A stretch of 64,000 nt of DNA from Oharaeibacter diazotrophicus (GTDB lineage: Bacteria; Pseudomonadota; Alphaproteobacteria; Rhizobiales; Pleomorphomonadaceae). Numbering within the stretch: position 1 is the first letter of the stretch; every line of letters begins with the position of its first letter. Location of the stretch: NCBI RefSeq assembly GCF_004362745.1, contig NZ_SNXY01000009.1, positions 124,001-188,000 of the forward strand. The letters are read 5' to 3'. This document shows positions 18,590-27,641 of the stretch, piece by piece. The position numbers and the translations under genes are program-made. Under the pieces are notes generated by a model. That model was not told where the DNA came from and did not search any database. It was given only the letters and a program-made list of their open reading frames with translations.

Positions 18590-18851
18590 GCACGGACACC
18601 GCCGGCGTGACCATCCGGGTGGCACCGGATCGTGGTTGACGCTACGTAAACTGCCCGATACTTCGGCACCGCACCGCGATCAATAAATCTACTGATAGGA
18701 ATATTTTGCCGGGCTCGCGCGTTAACTTCTTTTTTAGTCCGAACCTCTGGACAGGTCGAATCGTGCCGATTCAAACTGAGGGCGATTCGGGTGCGGCGTG
18801 CGGCGTCACCCGACGTTCACCAAGGCTTGTCCGACCTCGGAGGGAAGAGGC
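18590..18851. promoter_or_regulatory. AT-rich upstream region of the PdhS-like kinase
   Basis: A conspicuous drop in GC (CAATAAATCTACTGATAGG, AATATTTTGCC, GTTAACTTCTTTTTTAG) precedes the kinase. TTAA-N7-TTTA at 18722-18736 is one base short of a CtrA box (TTAA-N7-TTAA). No gene is visible in it. Confidence 0.35.
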
Positions 18852-21293
18852 ATGGCGAGGGCAGATTCTGCCGACGCCCCGCACGGTTGGCGCGCGCGAT
18901 TCTTCGGCGACTCGGACGCCGACGCCGCGTTGAAGGGCCATGCGCGCCTGCTCGCCCGCCCCGCCTATCGCCGGCTGCTGACGGCCGAGCCGATCTTCCG
19001 GCGTTCGATCCCGGTGCTGATCACCGTGTTCCTGGTGGTGGTCGGCATCGCCCGGGTCTCCAACCTCGCCGACCGCCGCGACGAGACCGAGGGCCACGCC
19101 CGCGACATGGTCGCGCTGATGGCCGAGACGATCGACAACGCCCTCACGCTGTCGTTGCCGGCCAAGGCCGACGGCCCGGTGCTCGCCGACGCCCTGCGCA
19201 CCGCGCTCCGCGAGGCGCTGCCGCCGTCGGCGACCAGCGACGGCCGCACCATCCTCGTCGCCGACCGAGACGGCGTGATCCGCGCCTCGGCGCCCGAGAA
19301 CTCCGCCCTGATCGGCCGCCGCTTCGCCGACGTGTTCGGCGCCGGCCAGCCGCTGGTGGTGTTCGGCGAGCGCGCCGGCGTGCTGCCGGTCGAACTCGGC
19401 ACAGGCGGCGAGGCGATCGCCGCGATCCACAATCTCGACGGCGACCGCGGGTCGGTGGCGGTCTACCAGCACGACGAGCAGATCTTCCTGAACTGGCGCC
19501 GCGACGTCTCGATGAACGTCTCGCTGTTCATCGGCACGAGCTGCATCCTGATCGTGATGGTCTACGCCTTCTTCGCGCAGACCTCGCGCGCCGCCGAGGC
19601 CGACCGGCTCTACGCGGCCACCCAGGCCCGGGTCGACACCGCCCTGCGCCGCGGCCGCTGCGGCCTGTGGGACTGGGACCTCGCCCGCGGCCGGCTGTTC
19701 TGGTCGCCGTCGATGTACGTCATCCTCGGCATGGAGCCGAATTCGGACCTGATGGGCTTCAACGAGCTCCAGGCGATGATCCACGAGGAGGACACCGACC
19801 TTTACGCCCTCGCCCGCGACCTGCTCGAGACCGGGCAGAACGCCGTCGACCTCGAGTTCCGGATCCGTCACGCCGAGGGCCACTGGGTCTGGCTGCGCTG
19901 CCGCGTCGAGATCGTCAGCGACCGCGACGGTGCCCCGCACCTGATCGGCATCGCGGTCGACGTCACCGAGCAGAAGAAGCTCGCCGAGAAGTCGGCGACC
20001 GCGGACCTGCGCCTGCGCGACGCCATCGAGACCATCTCCGAGGCCTTCGTCCTGTGGGACGCCGACAACCGCCTCGTGATGTGCAACACCAAGTACCAGA
20101 CGCTGCACCAGCTCTCCGACGACCTCGTCCGCGAGGGCGCGGACTACGAGAGCGTGATGGGTGCGGCGCGCCAGCCGCTGCTGCGCAGCGAGAACCGCAT
20201 CGGCGACGTCGCCCAGGGCGAGCGCTCCTACGAGGCGCAGCTCGAGGACGGTCGCTGGCTGCAGATCAACGAGCGCCGCACCAAGGACGGCGGTTTCGTC
20301 TCGGTCGGCACCGACATCACCGAGCTGAAGCGCCACGAGGAGAAGCTGCTGGAGTCCGAGCGCCAGCTGATGGCCATGGTCGCGGACCTGCGCCAGCACC
20401 GCCACAAGATGCAACTGCAGACCAAGCAGTTGGTCGAGCTCGCCGAGAAATACGCCGAGGAGAAGGCCCGCGCCGAGGCCGCCAACCGGGCGAAGTCCGA
20501 ATTCCTGGCCTCGATGTCGCACGAGCTGCGCACACCGCTCAACGCCATCATCGGCTTCTCCGAGATCATGCGCTCGGGCATGTTCGGCGCGCTCGGTTCG
20601 GCCAAGTACGACGAGTACTGCCGCGACATCCACGACAGCGGCACCTATCTCCTCAACGTCATCTCCGACATCCTCGACATGTCGAAGATCGAGGCCGGCC
20701 GGGTCAACCTCACGCTCGACAGCGTCATCCTCGACGAGGTCATCGGCGAGAGCACCCGCATCATGACCCCGCAGGCGGACGACCGTGCCATCCGCCTCGT
20801 CACCCGCTTCGACGCGCCGCTGCCGATGGTGGCCGACCGCCGCGCCATCAAGCAGGTCGCGCTCAACCTGTTGTCCAACGCGCTGAAGTTCACCCCGATG
20901 AACGGCTGTGTCACCGTCTCGACCCGCGTCGACGGCGAGGCGGTGGTGATGTCGGTGGCCGACACCGGCATCGGCATTCCCGCCCACGCGCTCGGCATGA
21001 TCGGCAAGCCCTTCGTGCAGGTCGAGAACCAGCTGACGCGCAAGCACGCCGGCTCCGGCCTCGGTCTCGCGATCGCGCAGAGCCTCGTCGAGCTGCACGG
21101 CGGCACCATGAAGATCCAGTCCGAGGAGGGCATCGGCACCACGGTGACGATCTCGCTGCCCCGGATCGCCGCGCCGACGGCGAGCGACGGCACCGCCGCG
21201 GTCGCGGAGCAGACCACCGGCATCGCCCAGAGCGGCATGGCGCGCGCCGTCGCCGTCGCCAACGCCCGCGGGCCGAGCCGCGCGGTGCACTGA
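18852..21293 (+). CDS. PAS-domain sensor histidine kinase, PdhS/CbrA-like
   Basis: 813 residues from ATG 18852, with a strong GGAGGGAAGAGG before it. Two transmembrane segments (about residues 52-72, IPVLITVFLVVVGIARV, and 225-245, MNVSLFIGTSCILIVMVYAFF) bracket an extracytoplasmic sensor region. Two PAS folds follow (RCGLWDWDLARGRLFWSPSMY and ISEAFVLWDADNRLVMCN), then a coiled linker, the phosphoacceptor His in FLASMSHELRTPLNAIIGFSEIM, and the ATPase boxes NLLSNALKFTP, DTGIGIP and SGLGLAIAQSLVELHGG. The H-box region and the two PAS domains resemble kinases that act on DivK in Rhizobiales cell-cycle control; that specificity is inferred. Confidence 0.82.
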   Translation: MARADSADAPHGWRARFFGDSDADAALKGHARLLARPAYRRLLTAEPIFRRSIPVLITVFLVVVGIARVSNLADRRDETEGHARDMVALMAETIDNALTLSLPAKADGPVLADALRTALREALPPSATSDGRTILVADRDGVIRASAPENSALIGRRFADVFGAGQPLVVFGERAGVLPVELGTGGEAIAAIHNLDGDRGSVAVYQHDEQIFLNWRRDVSMNVSLFIGTSCILIVMVYAFFAQTSRAAEADRLYAATQARVDTALRRGRCGLWDWDLARGRLFWSPSMYVILGMEPNSDLMGFNELQAMIHEEDTDLYALARDLLETGQNAVDLEFRIRHAEGHWVWLRCRVEIVSDRDGAPHLIGIAVDVTEQKKLAEKSATADLRLRDAIETISEAFVLWDADNRLVMCNTKYQTLHQLSDDLVREGADYESVMGAARQPLLRSENRIGDVAQGERSYEAQLEDGRWLQINERRTKDGGFVSVGTDITELKRHEEKLLESERQLMAMVADLRQHRHKMQLQTKQLVELAEKYAEEKARAEAANRAKSEFLASMSHELRTPLNAIIGFSEIMRSGMFGALGSAKYDEYCRDIHDSGTYLLNVISDILDMSKIEAGRVNLTLDSVILDEVIGESTRIMTPQADDRAIRLVTRFDAPLPMVADRRAIKQVALNLLSNALKFTPMNGCVTVSTRVDGEAVVMSVADTGIGIPAHALGMIGKPFVQVENQLTRKHAGSGLGLAIAQSLVELHGGTMKIQSEEGIGTTVTISLPRIAAPTASDGTAAVAEQTTGIAQSGMARAVAVANARGPSRAVH

Positions 21294-21443
21294 CAGGGCG
21301 AGGTGCTCGGCGCGCCGCCTCTTGAAATCCGCCGAAATCGCACGATTTGCCGATCATCGGGTCCGGGCCCCTCTGGCAGCCGGAACGGCGCGCGATGTCG
21401 GACCCTTCCATCAGCGGACACGATCCGCCGTCGGGAGGCTCCC

Positions 21444-21878
21444 GTGACGACATCGACCTACGCATTCGCCCTTCCCCGTCCCCGAACCGCCGTCGATCTC
21501 GACGCCGCAGAACGCCGCATCGAGGCGATCGCCCGACTGATGGACGCGGCCTTCCGCGTTCCCGGCACCGGCATCCGTTTCGGTCTCGATTCGGTCGCCG
21601 GCCTTGTCCCGGTCGCCGGCGACGCCGTCGGCCTGCTCGCATCGGGCTGGCTGGTCTACGAGGCCCAGCGCCTCGGCGCGCCAGAGGCGACGCTGCGGCG
21701 GATGGCGGCCAATGTGGCGATCGACGCCGCAGTCGGCGCCGTCCCCTTCCTCGGCGACGTGTTCGACGTCTTCTTCAAGGCCAACCTGCGCAACCTCGCC
21801 ATCCTGCGCGACCATCTCGCCACGCTCCGCGCCGACCGGGCGCGCGTCGTCGGCCCTTCCCGGGAGTTCACGCGATGA
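21444..21878 (+). CDS. DUF4112-domain small membrane protein
   Basis: 144 residues from GTG 21444 (MTTSTYAFALPRP), SD GGGAGG six bases upstream. The core LMDAAFRVPGTGIRFGLDSVAGLVPVAGD, then VPFLGDVFDVFFKANLRNLAIL matches the DUF4112 pattern of two short hydrophobic segments. Function is unknown in the family. Its stop overlaps the next start (ATGA), so the two are translationally coupled. Confidence 0.82.
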   Translation: MTTSTYAFALPRPRTAVDLDAAERRIEAIARLMDAAFRVPGTGIRFGLDSVAGLVPVAGDAVGLLASGWLVYEAQRLGAPEATLRRMAANVAIDAAVGAVPFLGDVFDVFFKANLRNLAILRDHLATLRADRARVVGPSREFTR

Positions 21879-22303
21879 GACCGATCGTTCTCGGCCTCGG
21901 CCTGACGGCGCTGGCGATCTGGTCGGCCTTCGCCTACGTCGTCCACCTCGTCGTCGACGTGCTCGGCGGCTACGGCGCCGCCAACGCCGACCTGTTGCCG
22001 GTACCGCCGGAATGGGTGGTGCTGCTGTCGGACGCCCTGCGCGTCGCGACCGGCGTCGGCGGCCCGCTGGTGGTCGCGGTCTGGACGATCGGCGCCGCGG
22101 TGATCGCGCTGGTCACGATCATCGGCGTCGTCGTCGCCGGCCGGATCGGCCGCCGCGACAAGGCGCTGCTGGCGCCCGACCCGCGCCTGCCGCATCTCGA
22201 CGCGGCCTACCACCGCGACCGCGCCGCCGCGCGCCACCGCACCGGCCTCGCCATCGGCGAGACAATCGGCCGGCTGCTCCGCGGCCGGCGCTACCTGCGC
22301 TGA
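21875..22303 (+). CDS. Small inner-membrane protein coupled to the DUF4112 gene
   Basis: 142 residues. Two hydrophobic segments are visible (PIVLGLGLTALAIWSAFAYVV and a second around VVAVWTIGAAVIALVTIIGVVV), followed by a basic cytoplasmic tail rich in Arg (GRRDKALLAPDPRLP, RHRTGLAIGETIGRLLRG). No known family is recognised. The 4 bp ATGA overlap with the preceding gene implies joint expression and perhaps a joint membrane role. Confidence 0.75.
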   Translation: MRPIVLGLGLTALAIWSAFAYVVHLVVDVLGGYGAANADLLPVPPEWVVLLSDALRVATGVGGPLVVAVWTIGAAVIALVTIIGVVVAGRIGRRDKALLAPDPRLPHLDAAYHRDRAAARHRTGLAIGETIGRLLRGRRYLR

Positions 22304-22310
22304 TCCGCTC

Positions 22311-22331
22311 GCCGCCGGTCAGACCGGCGGC
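22311..22331. terminator. Hairpin at the convergent 3' ends of the small membrane protein and glnE genes
   Basis: GCCGCCGGT-CAG-ACCGGCGGC is a perfect 9 bp stem overlapping the glnE stop codon and just after the plus-strand stop. There is no T-run, so it may be a processing or pause hairpin instead of an intrinsic terminator. Confidence 0.4.
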
Positions 22332-25285
22332 GTCCGCTCGACCCTGCCGACCAGCCGCTCGAAAGTCGCCCGCACGGCCGCCTCGGTCTCGCCGAGCGCG
22401 GCCGTGAGCACGTCGAAGTCGGGCATCGCCCCGGCGCGCGCCAGCAGGGCCAGCACCCCGCGCGGCGCTTCCGCCGGCTTGAACGGTCCCGAGACGGCGA
22501 GCCGCAGCACCTGCGTCAGGTCGCCGTAGAGGCGTATCGCCGGCACCAGCCGCTCGGCGTCCTCGGCGGCGAGCAGGCCGGCGGCGGCCGCGTTCGTCAG
22601 CACCGTCTCGGTGGTGGTCGAGAGGATCTCCGGTCGCTCCGCGGCGTGGATCAGTTGCAGCGCCTGCGCCACGAACTCGACGTCGATCAACCCGCCCGGC
22701 ACCACCTTGAGGTCCCAGGGATCCTTCGAGCCCTTCTCCGCCTCGATGCGTGCGCGCATGTCGGCGACCTCGGCGCGCACCTTCGCCGGGTCGCGCGGCC
22801 GGCGCAGCGTCTCGGCGATCACCGCCTCCACCGCCTCGCCGAGGCCGCCGGTGGCGGCGACGACGCGGGCGCGGGTCAGCGCCATGTGCTCCCAGGTCCA
22901 GGCGTCCTCGCGCTGGTAGCGCGCGAAGGCGTCGAGCCGGGTCGCGAGCGGTCCGGCGTTGCCGGACGGACGCAGGCGGAAGTCGACCTCGTAGAGCCGG
23001 CCCTCGGCGGTCGGCGCCGTCACGGCGGAGACGAAGCGCTGGGTCAGGCGGGCATAGTACTGCGCCGGGGCGATCGGCCGGCCGCCGTCGGAAGCCGCGG
23101 CGTCGGGGTCGTGGTCGTAGAGCAGGATCAGGTCGAGGTCGGAGGCGGCGGTCATCTCGTTGCCCCCGAGCTTGCCCATGGCGACCAGCGCCAGCCGGCC
23201 GCCCGAGACCCGGCCGTGGACGCGTTCCATTTCGCCCGCCGTGCGGTCGAGCAGCGCGGCGAGCGTGACGTCGGCGATGCGGGCGTAGGCGGCGCCGGCC
23301 TGCCGCGCCGACAGCGTGCCGGAGATGACGCGGACGCCGACCAGGAACATCTGCTCCTGTCCGAAGATGCGGGCGCGATCGAGCGCCTCCTCGTAGGAGC
23401 GGCTCTCGGCGAGCGAGCCGTCGAGGCGGCGGACGAGGTCGTCGCGGCTCGGCACGGTGCCGAAGAAGGCCGGCTCCAGCACGGCGTCGAGCACGTGCGG
23501 CCGGCGCGCCACCACGTCGGCGAGCCGCGGCGCGGCGCCGAGCACGGTGGCGAGCAGCGACAGGAGGTGCCGGTTCTGCGACAGGAGCGACAGCAGTTGA
23601 ACGCCCGCCGGCAACCGCGCGAGAAACGCGTCGAAGGCGAGGAAGGCCAGGTCGGCGGCGTCGGTCTCGGCGAAGGCGCCGAGCAGGCGCGGCGTCATCT
23701 CGGTCAGGATCTCGCGGGCGCGGGTCGAGCGGGTCGCGGGGTAGCGGCCGAAGTGCCAGGCGCGCACCGCCCGCGTCACGTCGGACGGGCGCTGGTAGCC
23801 GAGCCGGCTCAGGGTGGCGATGGTGTCGGGGTCGTCGTCGTCGCCGGTGAAGACCATGTTGCCGACCTCGCCGGAGAGGTCGTCCTCCTCCTCGAACAGG
23901 TCGGCATAGTGTTCGGCGACGCGGGTGAGCCGCTCCGTCAGGCCGGCGGCGAAGTCGGCGGCGCCGGCGTAGCCCATCATCCGGCCGATCCGGGCGAGCC
24001 CGGCCTCGTCCTCGGGCAGGGTGTGGCTCTGCTCGTCGGCGACCATCTGGATGCGATGCTCGACCCGGCGCAGGAAGCGGTAGGCCTCGGCGAGGTCGTC
24101 GCGGATCGCCGGCTTCAGCCAGCCGGCGTCGACGAGGCCGTCGAGCATGGCGAGCGTCGAACGGCCGCGCAGGGCCGGGTTGCGGCCGCCGGCGATCAGC
24201 TGCTGGGTCTGGACGAAGAACTCGATCTCGCGGATGCCGCCGCGGCCGAGTTTCACGTTGTGGCCCGCGACGGCGACCTTGCCGTGGCCCTTGTGGGCGT
24301 GGATCTGGCGCTTGATCGAGTGGATGTCGCGGATCGCGGCATAGTCTAGATACTTGCGCCAGACGTACGGACGCAGTTCGGCCAGGAAGCGCTCGCCGGC
24401 GGGCACGTCGCCGGCGCAGGGGCGCGCCTTGATCATGGCGGCGCGCTCCCAGTTCTGGCCCATGCTCTCGTAATACTGCAGCGCCGCCAGCACCGAGATC
24501 GCCGGCGGCGTCGCGCCGGGGTCGGGACGCAGGCGCAGGTCGGTGCGGAAGGCGTAGCCGTCGGCGGTGCGGTCCTGGAGGATCTTCACCAGCCGCTTGG
24601 TCAGCCGCACGAAGAAGGTGGAGAGGTCGGTGCCCTCGGGCGCCGGCACCCGCTCGGCGTCGTAGAGCACGATCAGGTCGACGTCGGAGGAGTAATTGAG
24701 CTCGAAGGCGCCGTGCTTGCCCATGGCGAGCAGGATCCAGCCCGAGCCGACCTCCGGCCGCTCCGGATCGGGGAGCGCCAGCTTGCCCTGGCGCCCGGCC
24801 TCGGCGAGCAGGAAGCGCACGCCGGCGCCGACGCAGGCGTCGGCGAGCCGGGTCAGCGTCCGCGTCACCGTCTCGACGTCCCAGATCCCGCCGAGGTCGG
24901 CAAGCGCGATCATCAGCGCCGCCTCCTGCTTGACGGACCTGACGGCACGCATCACCGCGGCCTCGTCGGCGGCGACCTCGTCGAGGCCGACGATCAGGGC
25001 GTCGGCGTGGGCCTCGGGCGCGGCGGCAAGGACGCGAGCGAGCCGCTCGGGCCGGCGGAAGGCGATCTCGCGCAGGTAGGAACTGTCCGAGCCCACGGCG
25101 ACGACGAGGTCGCGGGCGCGCGGCATCGCGGCGAGCACCGCGGCGAGCGCGTCGCCGCCGTCGGCCGCGAGGGCATCGGCGAGGTCGTCCTCGGCACGGG
25201 CGAGCGCCGGACCCGCCGCGGGCACCAGCGCGACGCGCCGTCCGAGCGCACCGGCCGGAAAGCCGTCAGTCGTCGCGTCCGCCAT
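22319..25285 (-). CDS. glnE: Bifunctional glutamine synthetase adenylyltransferase/deadenylylase
   Basis: 988 residues, about the family length. Both nucleotidyltransferase domains are present: MGKHGAFELNYSSDVDLIVLYD (deadenylylase half) and MGKLGGNEMTAASDLDLILLYDHD (adenylylase half). Each has the paired Asp residues, and each is followed by its helical region (RIQMVADEQSHTLPEDE, and WDLKVVPGGLIDVEF). GlnE attaches or removes AMP on a tyrosine of glutamine synthetase in response to PII, setting the rate of ammonium assimilation. Its ATG overlaps the kinase 3' end by 20 bp, so it is the last gene of the regulator-kinase-glnE unit. Confidence 0.96.
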   Translation of the reverse strand: MADATTDGFPAGALGRRVALVPAAGPALARAEDDLADALAADGGDALAAVLAAMPRARDLVVAVGSDSSYLREIAFRRPERLARVLAAAPEAHADALIVGLDEVAADEAAVMRAVRSVKQEAALMIALADLGGIWDVETVTRTLTRLADACVGAGVRFLLAEAGRQGKLALPDPERPEVGSGWILLAMGKHGAFELNYSSDVDLIVLYDAERVPAPEGTDLSTFFVRLTKRLVKILQDRTADGYAFRTDLRLRPDPGATPPAISVLAALQYYESMGQNWERAAMIKARPCAGDVPAGERFLAELRPYVWRKYLDYAAIRDIHSIKRQIHAHKGHGKVAVAGHNVKLGRGGIREIEFFVQTQQLIAGGRNPALRGRSTLAMLDGLVDAGWLKPAIRDDLAEAYRFLRRVEHRIQMVADEQSHTLPEDEAGLARIGRMMGYAGAADFAAGLTERLTRVAEHYADLFEEEDDLSGEVGNMVFTGDDDDPDTIATLSRLGYQRPSDVTRAVRAWHFGRYPATRSTRAREILTEMTPRLLGAFAETDAADLAFLAFDAFLARLPAGVQLLSLLSQNRHLLSLLATVLGAAPRLADVVARRPHVLDAVLEPAFFGTVPSRDDLVRRLDGSLAESRSYEEALDRARIFGQEQMFLVGVRVISGTLSARQAGAAYARIADVTLAALLDRTAGEMERVHGRVSGGRLALVAMGKLGGNEMTAASDLDLILLYDHDPDAAASDGGRPIAPAQYYARLTQRFVSAVTAPTAEGRLYEVDFRLRPSGNAGPLATRLDAFARYQREDAWTWEHMALTRARVVAATGGLGEAVEAVIAETLRRPRDPAKVRAEVADMRARIEAEKGSKDPWDLKVVPGGLIDVEFVAQALQLIHAAERPEILSTTTETVLTNAAAAGLLAAEDAERLVPAIRLYGDLTQVLRLAVSGPFKPAEAPRGVLALLARAGAMPDFDVLTAALGETEAAVRATFERLVGRVERTPPV

Positions 25286-26750
25286 GGTCCCCGTCTCCTC
25301 CCGTCCGCTCCGCCTCCGGCCGGCGCGGCAGCACCAACGTCACCGCCAGACCCGGCGCGGCGTCGCCGAGTTCGATCCGCCCGCCGTGGATCCGCGCCAC
25401 CGCGGCGACGAGGCTGAGGCCGAGGCCGGACCCCGGCCGCGTCCGGCTCGCCTCCAGGCGGACGAAACGCTGCAGCACCCTTTCGCGGTCCGCCTCCGGG
25501 ATGCCAGGGCCGGCGTCGGCGACGGTAACGCGGACCTCCCCGTCCGCGACGCGTCCCTCGAGCCGCACCGGCGGCGAGCCCTCCCCCGGCTCCTCCGGCA
25601 GGCCGTACTTGATCGCGTTGTCGAGCAGATTGGTCAACGCCTGCGCGATCAGGGCGCGGTTGCCGCGGATCGGCAGCGGCCCGTCGCCCGCCTGCACCAG
25701 CCGGCCGCCGGCGTCCTCGACCACCGGCTCGTAGAGTTCGCCGACGTCGGCGAGCACCTCGCGGACGTCGAGGTCGTCGAAGGAATCGCCGGACGAGCCC
25801 GCCTCGACCCGGGCGATCCGGAGCAGCGCGTCGAAGGTGTGGATCAGCTCGTCCGCCTCGCCGATCGAGGAGGCGACGGCGTCGCGCCAGTCGGCGTCGT
25901 CGCGGGCCTCGCGCAGGGTCGTCTCCATGCGGTTGCGCAGGCGCGTCAGCGGGGTCTTGAGGTCGTGGGCGATGTTGTCCGAGACCTCCTTCAGCCCGTT
26001 CATCAGCGCCTCGATGCGCTCCAGCATCCGATTGAGGCTGACGGCGAGGTTGTCGAACTCGTCGCCCGAGCCGGTGACGTCGAGGCGCTGTCCGAGGTCG
26101 CCGGACATGATCCGCCGCGCGGTCTCGGCGACGCTCTCGACGCGCTTCAACACGGTGCGCCCGATCAGGAACCAGGTCAGGAAGGCGAGGACCACCATCA
26201 CCACCAGCGCGACCTGGAACGCCTCGGCGACGACGGCCTCGAACTCCTGGCGCTCGGCGATGTCGCGGCCGACCAGCAGGCGGAAGCCGCCGGGCATGGC
26301 GAAGACGCGGACCACCGCGCGGAACTCGCGCGAGACGTCGCCGTCGAGGCGCTGGTAGGTGACCTGGGTCGGCTGGCCGTCCGGTAGGTTGAGCACGGCG
26401 AGCGGCAGGTCGGCGACGTTGCCGACGATGGTGTTCCCGGAATAGTCGGCGACGAGGTAGAGGCTGGCGCTCGGCCGGCGCGAGCGCAGTTCGACCGAAC
26501 TCACCAGCTGTCGCAGGCCGCCGCGGCGATACTGCTCGGCGAGCGAGTTGATCTCCGAACCGATCGTCGCCTCGAGCTGCCGGTCGAGCAGGGTCGCGGT
26601 GTTGTTCGAGATGTAGGCGATCAGGAACAGCGTCAGCGCCGAATAGGAGACGAGGTTGACCAGCGCCAGCTTGAAGGCGGTGGTGCGGACGAGCCGCCCG
26701 AACCAGCCGAGGGTGCCGAACGCCGCCTCGTGGGTGTCACGCCCCGTCAC
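25266..26750 (-). CDS. Two-component sensor histidine kinase (upstream of glnE)
   Basis: 494 residues from GTG 26750, which overlaps the regulator stop by 14 bp. The layout is: TM1 about residues 27-49 (FKLALVNLVSYSALTLFLIAY), periplasmic region, TM2 about 178-205 (FQVALVVMVVLAFLTWFLIG), HAMP (RRIMSGDLGQRL), phosphoacceptor His in VSDNIAHDLKTPLTRLRNRM, then ATPase boxes NLLDNAIKYG, DAGPGIPE and GSGLGLSLVAAVARIHGG. The signal is unknown. The gene order degP, regulator, kinase, glnE is familiar in Rhizobiales and suggests an envelope-stress role. Confidence 0.9.
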   Translation of the reverse strand: MTGRDTHEAAFGTLGWFGRLVRTTAFKLALVNLVSYSALTLFLIAYISNNTATLLDRQLEATIGSEINSLAEQYRRGGLRQLVSSVELRSRRPSASLYLVADYSGNTIVGNVADLPLAVLNLPDGQPTQVTYQRLDGDVSREFRAVVRVFAMPGGFRLLVGRDIAERQEFEAVVAEAFQVALVVMVVLAFLTWFLIGRTVLKRVESVAETARRIMSGDLGQRLDVTGSGDEFDNLAVSLNRMLERIEALMNGLKEVSDNIAHDLKTPLTRLRNRMETTLREARDDADWRDAVASSIGEADELIHTFDALLRIARVEAGSSGDSFDDLDVREVLADVGELYEPVVEDAGGRLVQAGDGPLPIRGNRALIAQALTNLLDNAIKYGLPEEPGEGSPPVRLEGRVADGEVRVTVADAGPGIPEADRERVLQRFVRLEASRTRPGSGLGLSLVAAVARIHGGRIELGDAAPGLAVTLVLPRRPEAERTGGDGDHGGRDD

Positions 26751-27429
26751 GGATCATGTATCCCGCGCCGCGGATAGTGTGCAGCAGCGGCTTGTCGAAG
26801 CCCTTGTCGATCTTCGAGCGCAGGCGCGAGACGTGGACGTCGATGACGTTGGTCTGCGGGTCGAAATGGTAGTCCCAGACGTTCTCGAGCAGCATGGTGC
26901 GCGTCACCACCTGACCGGCGTGGCGCATCATGTATTCGAGCAGGCGGAATTCGCGCGGCTGCAGCACGATCTCGGCGCCGCCGCGGGTGACGACGTGCGA
27001 CAGCCGGTCGAGCGTCAGCTCGCCGACGCGGTAGACCGTGTCGACGTCGCCCGGCCGGTTGCGGCGGGCGAGCGCCTCGATGCGCGCCAGCAGTTCGGAG
27101 AAGGCGTAGGGCTTGGTCAGGTAGTCGTCGCCGCCGGCGCGCAGGCCCTTGACGCGGTCGTCGACCTGCCCGAGCGCGGACAGGATCAGCACCGGCGTAT
27201 GGTCGTGGCGCCGGCGCAGGTCCTCGACGATGGCGAGGCCGTCGCGCTTCGGCAGCATGCGGTCGACCACCAGCACGTCGTAGCCGCCGGTCTCGGCGAA
27301 ATGCGTGCCGGCCTCGCCGTCGGCGGCGTGGTCCACCGTGTGGCCCGCCTCGTCCAGCGCCTTCACCAGATAGGACGCCGCTTCCCGGTCGTCCTCGATC
27401 AAGAGTACCCGCATGGCCGCCCGTGACAT
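26737..27429 (-). CDS. OmpR-family response regulator (upstream of glnE)
   Basis: 230 residues. The receiver domain (about 6-118) has the acidic pair in LLIEDDREA, the phosphoacceptor Asp56 in VLVVDRMLP, and Lys in DDYLTKPYAFSE. The winged-helix output domain (about 130-228) reads VLQPREFRLLEYMMRHAGQVV, then TNVIDVHVSRLRSKID and IRGAGYMI. ATG 27414 is an alternative start; 27429 was preferred for its GAGGGAA SD. It partners the kinase that overlaps its 3' end and probably controls degP-type envelope functions, by inference from position. Confidence 0.93.
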   Translation of the reverse strand: MSRAAMRVLLIEDDREAASYLVKALDEAGHTVDHAADGEAGTHFAETGGYDVLVVDRMLPKRDGLAIVEDLRRRHDHTPVLILSALGQVDDRVKGLRAGGDDYLTKPYAFSELLARIEALARRNRPGDVDTVYRVGELTLDRLSHVVTRGGAEIVLQPREFRLLEYMMRHAGQVVTRTMLLENVWDYHFDPQTNVIDVHVSRLRSKIDKGFDKPLLHTIRGAGYMIRDGA

Positions 27430-27641
27430 GCCCGTTCCCTCGTCTGCATGTGAACTTTTCCCGGTGGGTCCGCAAGGGAAAACGGCAGGCCGGGGGGAAC
27501 GGCCTGCCGCTTCCGTGGGGACCCGCCGGCAACCGGGGCGAACCGGTCGGGTCCTCGGCAGGCGGCGCGTACGGGGGGATGCGCCGCCTTTCCTCCGGGG
27601 CGCCCGCGGCAGGGAGAGAACCGCGGGCGCCCCGATCGGGA
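27430..27641. other. degP-regulator intergenic region with three strong hairpins
   Basis: 212 bp that carries three separate perfect inverted repeats: 27483-27509 (CGGCAGGCC / GGCCTGCCG), 27561-27588 (GGCGGCGC / GCGCCGCC) and 27597-27633 (13 bp arms). It contains no gene. It must hold both the degP 3' end and the promoter of the regulator. Confidence 0.7.
27597..27633 (-). terminator. Probable degP transcription terminator hairpin
   Basis: GGGGCGCCCGCGG, an 11 base loop, and CCGCGGGCGCCCC form a perfect 13 bp stem starting 8 bp after the degP stop. No U-run follows on the gene strand, so it could be a Rho-linked or 3'-protecting hairpin. Confidence 0.55.
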
